DNA from: Limanda limanda
Taxonomy: Eukaryota; Chordata; Actinopteri; Pleuronectiformes; Pleuronectidae
DNA length: 64,000 nt
Assembly: GCF_963576545.1 (NCBI RefSeq)
Contig: NW_026870594.1
Location: forward strand, 124,001 to 188,000
Direction: 5' to 3'
Shown here: positions 9,501 through 22,105 of the stretch, piece by piece
Layout: every line of letters begins with the position of its first letter
Position numbering within the stretch: position 1 is the stretch's first letter
Position numbers and translations under genes: made by a program
The notes under the pieces: model-generated
What the model was told of the DNA's origin: nothing
The model's input: the letters and a program-made list of their open reading frames with translations, nothing else
The model's database searches: none

Positions 9501-12500
9501 GGGTAGCGCGCATCGATCGGTACCATCGTTGAGCTTCTCCGACTTTCGGAAGGGTTAGGGTTAGGGTTAGGGATGAAAGCACATAGGAGAAAGAGATATT
9601 CTTGAATAACTTTTTTTGTGAAGGTCGGAGAGACTTGGAAAGTGGTTGCATCTGGACTAATTTGGGTCCTGCGGATCGATTGGTACCATCCCCGAGCTTG
9701 TACGACCTTCGGAAGAGGTCGACCGACGAAATTCCCCCAAATCTGAGGAGATATTCTTGAATAACTTTTTTTGTGAAGGTCGGAGAGACTTGCAAGTAGG
9801 CTCTACCCCCACTAAATGGGGTAGCGCGCATCGATCGGTACCATCTTTGAGCTTCTCCGACTTTCGGAAGGGTTAGGGTTAGGGTTAGGGATGAAAGCAC
9901 ATAGGAGAAAGAGATATTCTTGAATAACTTTTTTTGTGAAGGTCGGAGAGACTTGCAAGTAGGCTCTACCCCCACTAAATGGGGTAGCGCGCATCGATCG
10001 GTACCATCCTTGAGCTTCTCCGACTTTCGGAAGGGTTAGGGTTAGGGTTAGGGATGAAAGCACATAGGAGAAAGAGATATTCTTGAATAACTTTTTTTGT
10101 GAAGGTCGGAGAGACTTGCAAGTAGGCTCTGCCCCCACTAAATGGGGTAGCGCGCATCGATCGGTACCATCCTTGAGCTTCTCCGACTTTCGGAAGGGTT
10201 AGGGTTAGGGTTAGGGATGAAAGCACATAGGAGAAAGAGATATTCTTGAATAACTTTTTTTGTGAAGGTCGGAGAGACTTGGAAAGTGGTTGCATCTGGA
10301 CTAATTTGGGTCCTGCGGATCGATTGGTACCATCCCCGAGCTTGTACGACCTTCGGAAGAGGTCGACCGACGAAATTCCCCCAAATCTGAGGAGATATTC
10401 TTGAATAACTTTTTTTGTGAAGGTCTGAGAGACTTGCAAGTAGGCTCTACCCCCACTAAATGGGGTAGCGCGCATCGATCGGTACCATCCTTGAGCTTCT
10501 CCGACTATCGGAAGGGTTAGGGTTAGGGATGAAAGCACATAGGAGAAAGAGATATTCTTGAATAACTTTTTTTGTGAAGGTCGGAGAGACTTGCAAGTAG
10601 GCTCTACCCCCACTAAATGGGGTAGCGCGCATCGATCGGTACCATCGTTGAGCTTCTCCGACTTTCGGAAGGGTTAGGGTTAGGGTTAGGGATGAAAGCA
10701 CATAGGAGAAAGAGATATTCTTGAATAACTTTTTTTGTGAAGGTCGGAGAGACTTGGAAAGTGGTTGCATCTGGACTAATTTGGGTCCTGCGGATCGATT
10801 GGTACCATCCCCGAGCTTGTACGACCTTCGGAAGAGGTCGACCGACGAAATTCCCCCAAATCTGAGGAGATATTCTTGAATTACTTTTTTTGTGAAGGTC
10901 GGAGAGACTTGCAAGTAGGCTCTACCCCCACTAAATGGGGTTGCGCGCATCGATCGGTACCATCCTTGAGCTTCTCCGACTTTCGGAAGGGTTAGGGTTA
11001 GGGTTAGGGATGAAAGCACATAGGAGAAAGAGATATTCTTGAATAACTTTTTTTGTGAAGGTCGGAGAGACTTGCAAGTAGGCTCTACCCCCACTAAATG
11101 GGGTAGCGCGCATCGATCGGTACCATCCTTGAGCTTCTCCGACTTTCGGAAGGGTTAGGGTTAGGGTTAGGGATGAAAGCACATAGGAGAAAGAGATATT
11201 CTTGAATAACTTTTTTTGTGAAGGTCGGAGAGACTTGCAAGTAGGCTCTGCCCCCACTAAATGGGGTAGCGCGCATCGATCGGTACCATCCTTGAGCTTC
11301 TCCGACTTTCGGAAGGGTTAGGGTTAGGGTTAGGGATGAAAGCACATAGGAGAAAGAGATATTCTTGAATAACTTTTTTTGTGAAGGTCGGAGAGACTTG
11401 GAAAGTGGTTGCATCTGGACTAATTTGGGTCCTGCGGATCGATTGGTACCATCCCCGAGCTTGTACGACCTTCGGAAGAGGTCGACCGACGAAATTCCCC
11501 CAAATCTGAGGAGATATTCTTGAATAACTTTTTTTGTGAAGGTCTGAGAGACTTGCAAGTAGGCTTTACCCCCACTAAATGGGGTAGCGCGCATCGATCG
11601 GTACCATCCTTGAGCTTCTCCGACTTTCGGAAGGGTTAGGGTTAGGGATGAAAGCACATAGGAGAAAGAGATATTCTTGAATAACTTTTTTTGTGAAGGT
11701 CGGAGAGACTTGAAAAGTGGTTGCATCTGGACTAATTTGGGTCCTGCGGATCGATTGGTACCATCCCCGAGCTTGTACGACCTTCGGAAGAGGTCGACCG
11801 ACGAAATTCCCCCAAATCTGAGGAGATATTCTTGAATAACTTTTTTTGTGAAGGTCGGAGAGACTTGCAAGTAGGCTCTACCCCCACTAAATGGGGTAGC
11901 GCGCATCGATCGGTACCATCCTTGAGCTTCTCCGACTTTCGGAAGGGTTAGGGTTAGGGATGAAAGCACATAGGAGAAAGAGATATTCTTGAATAACTTT
12001 TTTTGTGAAGGTCGGAGAGACTTGCAAGTAGGCTCTACCCCCACTAAATGGGGTAGCGCGCATCGATCGGTACCATCCTTGAGCTTCTCCGACTTTCGGA
12101 AGGGTTAGGGTTAGGGTTAGGGATGAAAGCACATAGGAGAAAGAGATATTCTTGAATAACTTTTTTTGTGAAGGTCGGAGAGACTTGGAAAGTGGTTGCA
12201 TCTGGACTAATTTGGGTCCTGCAGATCGATTGGTACCATCCCCGAGCTTGTACGACCTTCGGAAGAGGTCGACCGACGAAATTCCCCCAAATCTGAGGAG
12301 ATATTCTTGAATTACTTTTTTTGTGAAGGTCGGAGAGACTTGCAAGTAGGCTCTACCCCCACTAAATGGGGTTGCGCGCATCGATCGGTACCATCCTTGA
12401 GCTTCTCCGACTTTCGGAAGGGTTAGGGTTAGGGTTAGGGATGAAAGCACATAGGAGAAAGAGATATTCTTGAATAACTTTTTTTGTGAAGGTCGGAGAG

Positions 12501-15049
12501 ACTTGCAAGTAGGCTCTACCCCCACTAAATGGGGTAGCGCGCATCGATCGGTACCATCCTTGAGCTTCTCCGACTTTCGGAAGGGTTAGGGTTAGGGTTA
12601 GGGATGAAAGCACATAGGAGAAAGAGATATTCTTGAATAACTTTTTTTGTGAAGGTCGGAGAGACTTGGAAAGTGGTTGCATCTGGACTAATTTGGGTCC
12701 TGCGGATCGATTGGTACCATCCCCGAGCTTGTACGACCTTCGGAAGAGGTCGACCGACGAAATTCCCCCAAATCTGAGGAGATATTCTTGAATAACTTTT
12801 TTTGTGAAGGTCGGAGAGACTTGCAAGTAGGCTCTACCCCCACTAAATGGGGTAGCGCGCATCGATCGGTACCATCCTTGAGCTTCTCCGACTTTCGGAA
12901 GGGTTAGGGTTAGGGTTAGGGATGAAAGCACATAGGAGAAAGAGATATTCTTGAATAACTTTTTTTGTGAAGGTCGGAGAGACTTGCAAGTAGGCTCTAC
13001 CCCCACTAAATGGGGTAGCGCGCATCGATCGGTACCATCCTTGAGCTTCTCCGACTTTCGGAAGGGTTAGGGTTAGGGTTAGGGATGAAAGCACATAGGA
13101 GAAAGAGATATTCTTGAATAACTTTTTTTGTGAAGGTCGGAGAGACTTGGAAAGTGGTTGCATCTGGACTAATTTGGGTCCTGCGGATCGATTGGTACCA
13201 TCCCCGAGCTTGTACGACCTTCGGAAGAGGTCGACCGACGAAATTCCCCCAAATCTGAGGAGATATTCTTGAATAACTTTTTTTGTGAAGGTCGGAGAGA
13301 CTTGCAAGTAGGCTCTACCCCCACTAAATGGGGTTGCGCGCATCGATCGGTACTATCCTTGAGCTTCTCCGACTTTTGGAAGGGTTAGGGTTAGGGTTAG
13401 GGATGAAAGCACATAGGAGAAAGAGATATTCTTGAATAACTTTTTTTGTGAAGGTCGGAGAGACTTGCAAGTAGGCTCTACCCCCACTAAATGGGGTAGC
13501 GCGCATCGATCGGTACCATCTTTGAGCTTCTCCGACTTTCGGAAGGGTTAGGGTTAGGGTTAGGGATGAAAGCACATAGGAGAAAGAGATATTCTTGAAT
13601 AACTTTTTTTGTGAAGGTCGGAGAGACTTGGAAAGTGGTTGCATCTGGACTAATTTGGGTCCTGCGGATCGATTGGTACCATCCCCGAGCTTGTACGACC
13701 TTCGGAAGAGGTCGACCGACGAAATTCCCCCAAATCTGAGGAGATATTCTTGAATAACTTTTTTTGTGAAGGTCGGAGAGACTTGCAAGTAGGCTCTACC
13801 CCCACTAAATGGGGTTGCGCGCATCGATCGGTACCATCCTCGAGCTTCTCCGACTTTCGGAAGGGTTAGGGTTAGGGTTAGGGATGAAAGCACATAGGAG
13901 AAAGAGATATTCTTGAATAACTTTTTTTGTGAAGGTCGGAGAGACTTGCAAGTAGGCTCTACCCCCACTAAATGGGGTAGCGCGCATCGATCGGTACCAT
14001 CTTTGAGCTTCTCCGACTTTCGGAAGGGTTAGGGTTAGGGTTAGGGATGAAAGCACATAGGAGAAAGAGATATTCTTGAATAACTTTTTTTGTGAAGGTC
14101 GGAGAGACTTGCAAGTAGGCTCTACCCCCACTAAATGGGGTAGCGCGCATCGATCGGTACCATCCTTGAGCTTCTCCGACTTTCGGAAGGGTTAGGGTTA
14201 GGGTTAGGGATGAAAGCACATAGGAGAAAGAGATATTCTTGAATAACTTTTTTTGTGAAGGTCGGAGAGACTTGCAAGTAGGCTCTGCCCCCACTAAATG
14301 GGGTAGCGCGCATCGATCGGTACCATCCTTGAGCTTCTCCGACTTTCGGAAGGGTTAGGGTTAGGGTTAGGGATGAAAGCACATAGGAGAAAGAGATATT
14401 CTTGAATAACTTTTTTTGTGAAGGTCGGAGAGACTTGGAAAGTGGTTGCATCTGGACTAATTTGGGTCCTGCGGATCGATTGGTACCATCCCCGAGCTTG
14501 TACGACCTTCGGAAGAGGTCGACCGACGAAATTCCCCCAAATCTGAGGAGATATTCTTGAATAACTTTTTTTGTGAAGGTCTGAGAGACTTGCAAGTAGG
14601 CTCTACCCCCACTAAATGGGGTAGCGCGCATCGATCGGTACCATCCTTGAGCTTCTCCGACTATCGGAAGGGTTAGGGTTAGGGATGAAAGCACATAGGA
14701 GAAAGAGATATTCTTGAATAACTTTTTTTGTGAAGGTCGGAGAGACTTGCAAGTAGGCTCTACCCCCACTAAATGGGGTAGCGCACATCGATCGGTACCA
14801 TCGTTGAGCTTCTCCGACTTTCGGAAGGGTTAGGGTTAGGGTTAGGGATGAAAGCACATAGGAGAAAGAGATATTCTTGAATAACTTTTTTTGTGAAGGT
14901 CGGAGAGACTTGGAAAGTGGTTGCATCTGGACTAATTTGGGTCCTGCGGATCGATTGGTACCATCCCCGAGCTTGTACGACCTTCGGAAGAGGTCGACCG
15001 ACGAAATTCCCCCAAATCTGAGGAGATATTCTTGAATTACTTTTTTTGT
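5619..15049 (+). repeat. Tandem segmental duplication, period 5,275 bp
   Basis: 5619-9774 matches 10894-15049 monomer for monomer (4,156 bp each). Shared rare variants include CTTTACC in the short A at 6263 and 11538, a non-marker short A at 6575 and 11850, CAGATC in B at 6895 and 12170, GTACTATCC with CTTTTGG in A at 8012 and 13287, CTATCGG in the short A at 9300 and 14575, and TCGTTGAG in A at 9457 and 14732. Copies have since diverged at single bases, for example CCCCATCT only at 8656 and CCTTGAG (8175) against CTTTGAG (13450). Confidence 0.88.
8656..10893 (+). repeat. Nested tandem duplication, 2 x 1,119 bp
   Basis: 8656-9774 and 9775-10893 each consist of A, A, A, B, short A, A, B. Both contain the CTATCGG short A (9300, 10419) and the TCGTTGAG A (9457, 10576). 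The third 5-kb copy at 13931-15049 has the block only once, so this duplication is younger than the 5,275-bp one or was lost from its second copy. Confidence 0.88.
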
Positions 15050-15693
15050 GAAGGTCGGAGAGACTTGCAAGTAGGCTCTACCCCCACTAAATGGGGTTGC
15101 GCGCATCGATCGGTACCATCCTTGAGCTTCTCCGACTTTCGGAAGGGTTAGGGTTAGGGTTAGGGATGAAAGCACATAGGAGAAAGAGATATTCTTGAAT
15201 AACTTTTTTTGTGAAGGTCGGAGAGACTTGCAAGTAGGCTCTACCCCCACTAAATGGGGTAGCGCGCATCGATCGGTACCATCCTTGAGCTTCTCCGACT
15301 TTCGGAAGGGTTAGGGTTAGGGTTAGGGATGAAAGCACATAGGAGAAAGAGATATTCTTGAATAACTTTTTTTGTGAAGGTCGGAGAGACTTGCAAGTAG
15401 GCTCTGCCCCCACTAAATGGAGTAGCGCGCATCGATCGGTACCATCCTTGAGCTTCTCCGACTTTCGGAAGGGTTAGGGTTAGGGTTAGGGATGAAAGCA
15501 CATAGGAGAAAGAGATATTCTTGAATAACTTTTTTTGTGAAGGTCGGAGAGACTTGGAAAGTGGTTGCATCTGGACTACTTTGGGTCCTGCGGATCGATT
15601 GGTACCATCCCCGAGCTTGTACGACCTTCGGAAGAGGTCGACCGACGAAATTCCCCCAAATCTGAGGAGATATTCTTGAATTACTTTTTTTGT

Positions 15694-18600
15694 GAAGGTC
15701 GGAGAGACTTGCAAGTAGGCTCTACCCCCACTAAATGGGGTTGCACGCATCGATTGGTACCATCCTTGAGCTTCTCCGACTTTCGGAAGGGTTAGGGTTA
15801 GGGTTAGGGATGAAAGCACATAGGAGAAAGAGATATTCTTGAATAACTTTTTTTGTGAAGGTCGGAGAGACTTGCAAGTAGGCTCTACCCCCACTAAATG
15901 GGGTAGCGCGCATCGATCGGTACCATCCTTGAGCTTCTCCGACTTTCGGAAGGGTTAGGGTTAGGGTTAGGGATGAAAGCACATAGGAGAAAGAGATATT
16001 CTTGAATAACTTTTTTTGTGAAGGTCGGAGAGACTTGCAAGTAGGCTCTGCCCCCACTAAATGGGGTAGCGCGCATCGATCGGTACCATCCTTGAGCTTC
16101 TCCGACTTTCGGAAGGGTTAGGGTTAGGGTTAGGGATGAAAGCACATAGGAGAAAGAGATATTCTTGAATAACTTTTTTTGTGAAGGTCGGAGAGACTTG
16201 GAAAGTGGTTGCATCTGGACTAATTTGGGTCCTGCGGATCGATTGGTACCATCCCCGAGCTTGTACGACCTTCGGAAGAGGTCGACCGACGAAATTCCCC
16301 CAAATCTGAGGAGATATTCTTGAATAACTTTTTTTGTGAAGGTCTGAGAGACTTGCAAGTAGGCTCTACCCCCACTAAATGGGGTAGCGCGCATCGATCG
16401 GTACCATCCTTGAGCTTCTCCGACTTTCGGAAGGGTTAGGGTTAGGGATGAAAGCACATAGGAGAAAGAGATATTCTTGAATAACTTTTTTTGTGAAGGT
16501 CGGAGAGACTTGAAAAGTGGTTGCATCTGGACTAATTTGGGTCCTGCGGATCGATTGGTACCATCCCCGAGCTTGTACGACCTTCGGAAGAGGTCGACCG
16601 ACGAAATTCCCCCAAATCTGAGGAGATATTCTTGAATAACTTTTTTTGTGAAGGTCGGAGAGACTTGCAAGTAGGCTCTACCCCCACTAAATGGGGTTGC
16701 GCGCATCGATCGGTACCATCCTTGAGCTTCTCCGACTTTCGGAAGGGTTAGGGTTAGGGTTAGGGATGAAAGCACATAGGAGAAAGAGATATTCTTGAAT
16801 AACTTTTTTTGTGAAGGTCGGAGAGACTTGCAAGTAGGCTCTACCCCCACTAAATGGGGTAGCGCGCATCGATCGGTACCATCCTTGAGCTTCTCCGACT
16901 TTCGGAAGGGTTAGGGTTAGGGTTAGGGATGAAAGCACATAGGAGAAAGAGATATTCTTGAATAACTTTTTTTGTGAAGGTCGGAGAGACTTGAAAAGTG
17001 GTTGCATCTGGACTAATTTGGGTCCTGCGGATCGATTGGTACCATCCCCGAGCTTGTACGACCTTCGGAAGAGGTCGACCGACGAAATTCCCCCAAATCT
17101 GAGGAGATATTCTTGAATTACTTTTTTTGTGAAGGTCGGAGAGACTTGCAAGTAGGCTCTACCCCCACTAAATGGGGTTGCGCGCATCGATCGGTACCAT
17201 CCTTGAGCTTCTCCGACTTTCGGAAGGGTTAGGGTTAGGGTTAGGGATGAAAGCACATAGGAGAAAGAGATATTCTTGAATAACTTTTTTTGTGAAGGTC
17301 GGAGAGACTTGCAAGTAGGCTCTACCCCCACTAAATGTGGTAGCGCGCATCGATCGGTACCATCCTTGAGCTTCTCCGACTTTCGGAAGGGTTAGGGTTA
17401 GGGTTAGGGATGAAAGCACATAGGAGAAAGAGATATTCTTGAATAACTTTTTTTGTGAAGGTCGGAGAGACTTGCAAGTAGGCTCTACCCCCACTAAATG
17501 GGGTAGCGCGCATCGATCGGTACCATCCTTGAGCTTCTCCGACTTTCGGAAGGGTTAGGGTTAGGGTTAGGGATGAAAGCACATAGGAGAAAGAGATATT
17601 CTTGAATAACTTTTTTTGTGAAGGTCGGAGAGACTTGCAAGTAGGCTCTACCCCCACTAAATGGGGTAGCGCGCATCGATCGGTACCATCCTTGAGCTTC
17701 TCCGACTTTCGGAAGGGTTAGGGTTAGGGTTAGGGATGAAAGCACATAGGAGAAAGAGATATTCTTGAATAACTTTTTTTGTGAAGGTCGGAGAGACTTG
17801 GAAAGTGGTTGCATCTGGACTAATTTGGGTCCTGCGGATCGATTGGTACCATCCCCGAGCTTGTACGACCTTCGGAAGAGGTCGACCGACGAAATTCCCC
17901 CAAATCTGAGGAGATATTCTTGAATAACTTTTTTTGTGAAGGTCGGAGAGACTTGCAAGTAGGCTCTACCCCCACTAAATGGGGTTGCGCGCATCGATCG
18001 GTACCATCCTTGAGCTTCTCCGACTTTCGGAAGGGTTAGGGTTAGGGTTAGGGATGAAAGCACATAGGAGAAAGAGATATTCTTGAATAACTTTTTTTGT
18101 GAAGGTCGGAGAGACTTGCAAGTAGGCTCTACCCCCACTAAATGGGGTAGCGCGCATCGATCGGTACCATCCTTGAGCTTCTCCGACTTTCGGAAGGGTT
18201 AGGGTTAGGGTTAGGGATGAAAGCACATAGGAGAAAGAGATATTCTTGAATAACTTTTTTTGTGAAGGTCGGAGAGACTTGGAAAGTGGTTGCATCTGGA
18301 CTAATTTGTGTCCTGCGGATCGATTGGTACCATCCCCGAGCTTGTACGACCTTCGGAAGAGGTCGACCGACGAAATTCCCCCAAATCTGAGGAGATATTC
18401 TTGAATAACTTTTTTTGTGAAGGTCGGAGAGACTTGCAAGTAGGCTCTACCCCCACTAAATGGGGTAGCGCGCATCGATCGGTACCATCCTTGAGCTTCT
18501 CCGACTTTCGGAAGGGTTAGGGTTAGGGTTAGGGATGAAAGCACATAGGAGAAAGAGATATTCTTGAATAACTTTTTTTGTGAAGGTCGGAGAGACTTGC

Positions 18601-21600
18601 AAGTAGGCTCTACTCCCACTAAATGGGGTAGCGCGCATCGATCGGTACCATCCTTGAGCTTCTCCGACTTTCGGAAGGGTTAGGGTTAGGGTTAGGGATG
18701 AAAGCACATAGGAGAAAGAGATATTCTTGAATAACTTTTTTTGTGAAGGTCGGAGAGACTTGGAAAGTGGTTGCATCTGGACTAATTTGGGTCCTGCAGA
18801 TCGATTGGTACCATCCCCGAGCTTGTACGACCTTCGGAAGAGGTCGACCGACGAAATTCCCCCAAATCTGAGGAGATATTCTTGAATTACTTTTTTTGTG
18901 AAGGTCGGAGAGACTTGCAAGTAGGCTCTACCCCCACTAAATGGGGTTGCACGCATCGATTGGTACCATCCTTGAGCTTCTCCGACTTTCGGAAGGGTTA
19001 GGGTTAGGGTTAGGGATGAAAGCACATAGGAGAAAGAGATATTCTTGAATAACTTTTTTTGTGAAGGTCGGAGAGACTTGCAAGTAGGCTCTACCCCCAC
19101 TAAATGGGGTAGCGCGCATCGATCGGTACCATCCTTGAGCTTCTCCGACTTTCGGAAGGGTTAGGGTTAGGGTTAGGGATGAAAGCACATAGGAGAAAGA
19201 GATATTCTTGAATAACTTTTTTTGTGAAGGTCGGAGAGACTTGCAAGTAGGCTCTGCCCCCACTAAATGGGGTAGCGCGCATCGATCGGTACCATCCTTG
19301 AGCTTCTCCGACTTTCGGAAGGGTTAGGGTTAGGGTTAGGGATGAAAGCACATAGGAGAAAGAGATATTCTTGAATAACTTTTTTTGTGAAGGTCGGAGA
19401 GACTTGGAAAGTGGTTGCATCTGGACTAATTTGGGTCCTGCGGATCGATTGGTACCATCCCCGAGCTTGTACGACCTTCGGAAGAGGTCGACCGACGAAA
19501 TTCCCCCAAATCTGAGGAGATATTCTTGAATAACTTTTTTTGTGAAGGTCTGAGAGACTTGCAAGTAGGCTCTACCCCCACTAAATGGGGTAGCGCGCAT
19601 CGATCGGTACCATCCTTGAGCTTCTCCGACTTTCGGAAGGGTTAGGGTTAGGGATGAAAGCACATAGGAGAAAGAGATATTCTTGAATAACTTTTTTTGT
19701 GAAGGTCGGAGAGACTTGAAAAGTGGTTGCATCTGGACTAATTTGGGTCCTGCGGATCGATTGGTACCATCCCCGAGCTTGTACGACCTTCGGAAGAGGT
19801 CGACCGACGAAATTCCCCCAAATCTGAGGAGATATTCTTGAATAACTTTTTTTGTGAAGGTCGGAGAGACTTGCAAGTAGGCTCTACCCCCACTAAATGG
19901 GGTTGCGCGCATCGATCGGTACCATCCTTGAGCTTCTCCGACTTTCGGAAGGGTTAGGGTTAGGGTTAGGGATGAAAGCACATAGGAGAAAGAGATATTC
20001 TTGAATAACTTTTTTTGTGAAGGTCGGAGAGACTTGCAAGTAGGCTCTACCCCCACTAAATGGGGTAGCGCGCATCGATCGGTACCATCCTTGAGCTTCT
20101 CCGACTTTCGGAAGGGTTAGGGTTAGGGTTAGGGATGAAAGCACATAGGAGAAAGAGATATTCTTGAATAACTTTTTTTGTGAAGGTCGGAGAGACTTGA
20201 AAAGTGGTTGCATCTGGACTAATTTGGGTCCTGCGGATCGATTGGTACCATCCCCGAGCTTGTACGACCTTCGGAAGAGGTCGACCGACGAAATTCCCCC
20301 AAATCTGAGGAGATATTCTTGAATTACTTTTTTTGTGAAGGTCGGAGAGACTTGCAAGTAGGCTCTACCCCCACTAAATGGGGTTGCGCGCATCGATCGG
20401 TACCATCCTTGAGCTTCTCCGACTTTCGGAAGGGTTAGGGTTAGGGTTAGGGATGAAAGCACATAGGAGAAAGAGATATTCTTGAATAACTTTTTTTGTG
20501 AAGGTCGGAGAGACTTGCAAGTAGGCTCTACCCCCACTAAATGTGGTAGCGCGCATCGATCGGTACCATCCTTGAGCTTCTCCGACTTTCGGAAGGGTTA
20601 GGGTTAGGGTTAGGGATGAAAGCACATAGGAGAAAGAGATATTCTTGAATAACTTTTTTTGTGAAGGTCGGAGAGACTTGCAAGTAGGCTCTACCCCCAC
20701 TAAATGGGGTAGCGCGCATCGATCGGTACCATCCTTGAGCTTCTCCGACTTTCGGAAGGGTTAGGGTTAGGGTTAGGGATGAAAGCACATAGGAGAAAGA
20801 GATATTCTTGAATAACTTTTTTTGTGAAGGTCGGAGAGACTTGCAAGTAGGCTCTACCCCCACTAAATGGGGTAGCGCGCATCGATCGGTACCATCCTTG
20901 AGCTTCTCCGACTTTCGGAAGGGTTAGGGTTAGGGTTAGGGATGAAAGCACATAGGAGAAAGAGATATTCTTGAATAACTTTTTTTGTGAAGGTCGGAGA
21001 GACTTGGAAAGTGGTTGCATCTGGACTAATTTGGGTCCTGCGGATCGATTGGTACCATCCCCGAGCTTGTACGACCTTCGGAAGAGGTCGACCGACGAAA
21101 TTCCCCCAAATCTGAGGAGATATTCTTGAATAACTTTTTTTGTGAAGGTCGGAGAGACTTGCAAGTAGGCTCTACCCCCACTAAATGGGGTTGCGCGCAT
21201 CGATCGGTACCATCCTTGAGCTTCTCCGACTTTCGGAAGGGTTAGGGTTAGGGTTAGGGATGAAAGCACATAGGAGAAAGAGATATTCTTGAATAACTTT
21301 TTTTGTGAAGGTCGGAGAGACTTGCAAGTAGGCTCTACCCCCACTAAATGGGGTAGCGCGCATCGATCGGTACCATCCTTGAGCTTCTCCGACTTTCGGA
21401 AGGGTTAGGGTTAGGGTTAGGGATGAAAGCACATAGGAGAAAGAGATATTCTTGAATAACTTTTTTTGTGAAGGTCGGAGAGACTTGGAAAGTGGTTGCA
21501 TCTGGACTAATTTGTGTCCTGCGGATCGATTGGTACCATCCCCGAGCTTGTACGACCTTCGGAAGAGGTCGACCGACGAAATTCCCCCAAATCTGAGGAG

Positions 21601-22105
21601 ATATTCTTGAATAACTTTTTTTGTGAAGGTCGGAGAGACTTGCAAGTAGGCTCTACCCCCACTAAATGGGGTAGCGCGCATCGATCGGTACCATCCTTGA
21701 GCTTCTCCGACTTTCGGAAGGGTTAGGGTTAGGGTTAGGGATGAAAGCACATAGGAGAAAGAGATATTCTTGAATAACTTTTTTTGTGAAGGTCGGAGAG
21801 ACTTGCAAGTAGGCTCTACTCCCACTAAATGGGGTAGCGCGCATCGATCGGTACCATCCTTGAGCTTCTCCGACTTTCGGAAGGGTTAGGGTTAGGGTTA
21901 GGGATGAAAGCACATAGGAGAAAGAGATATTCTTGAATAACTTTTTTTGTGAAGGTCGGAGAGACTTGGAAAGTGGTTGCATCTGGACTAATTTGGGTCC
22001 TGCAGATCGATTGGTACCATCCCCGAGCTTGTACGACCTTCGGAAGAGGTCGACCGACGAAATTCCCCCAAATCTGAGGAGATATTCTTGAATTACTTTT
22101 TTTTT
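15694..22105 (+). repeat. Tandem duplication, 2 x 3,206 bp
   Basis: 15694-18899 and 18900-22105 are directly adjacent and equal in length. Shared markers are the GGTTGCACGC plus GATTGG A (15694, 18900), short A (16338, 19544), two GAAAAG B (16495/19701, 16976/20182), GTGGTAG A (17294, 20500), GTGTCC B (18264, 21470), CTACTCCC A (18582, 21788) and CAGATC B (18745, 21951). I found no clear difference between the copies while reading them, so this is one of the youngest large duplications in the window. Confidence 0.92.

Noticed and set aside
15565..15795. Short plus-strand frames of 70-76 codons (15565-15795, 18308-18520, 21514-21726, 23277-23489, 32740-32952, 40766-40978, 48943-49155, 52312-52524, 54556-54768)
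   Set aside because: They begin only where a point variant in a B monomer (CTACTTTGG or GTGTCC) removes a stop or makes a possible start, and run into the next A. Their recurrence follows duplication of those B monomers, not coding constraint.
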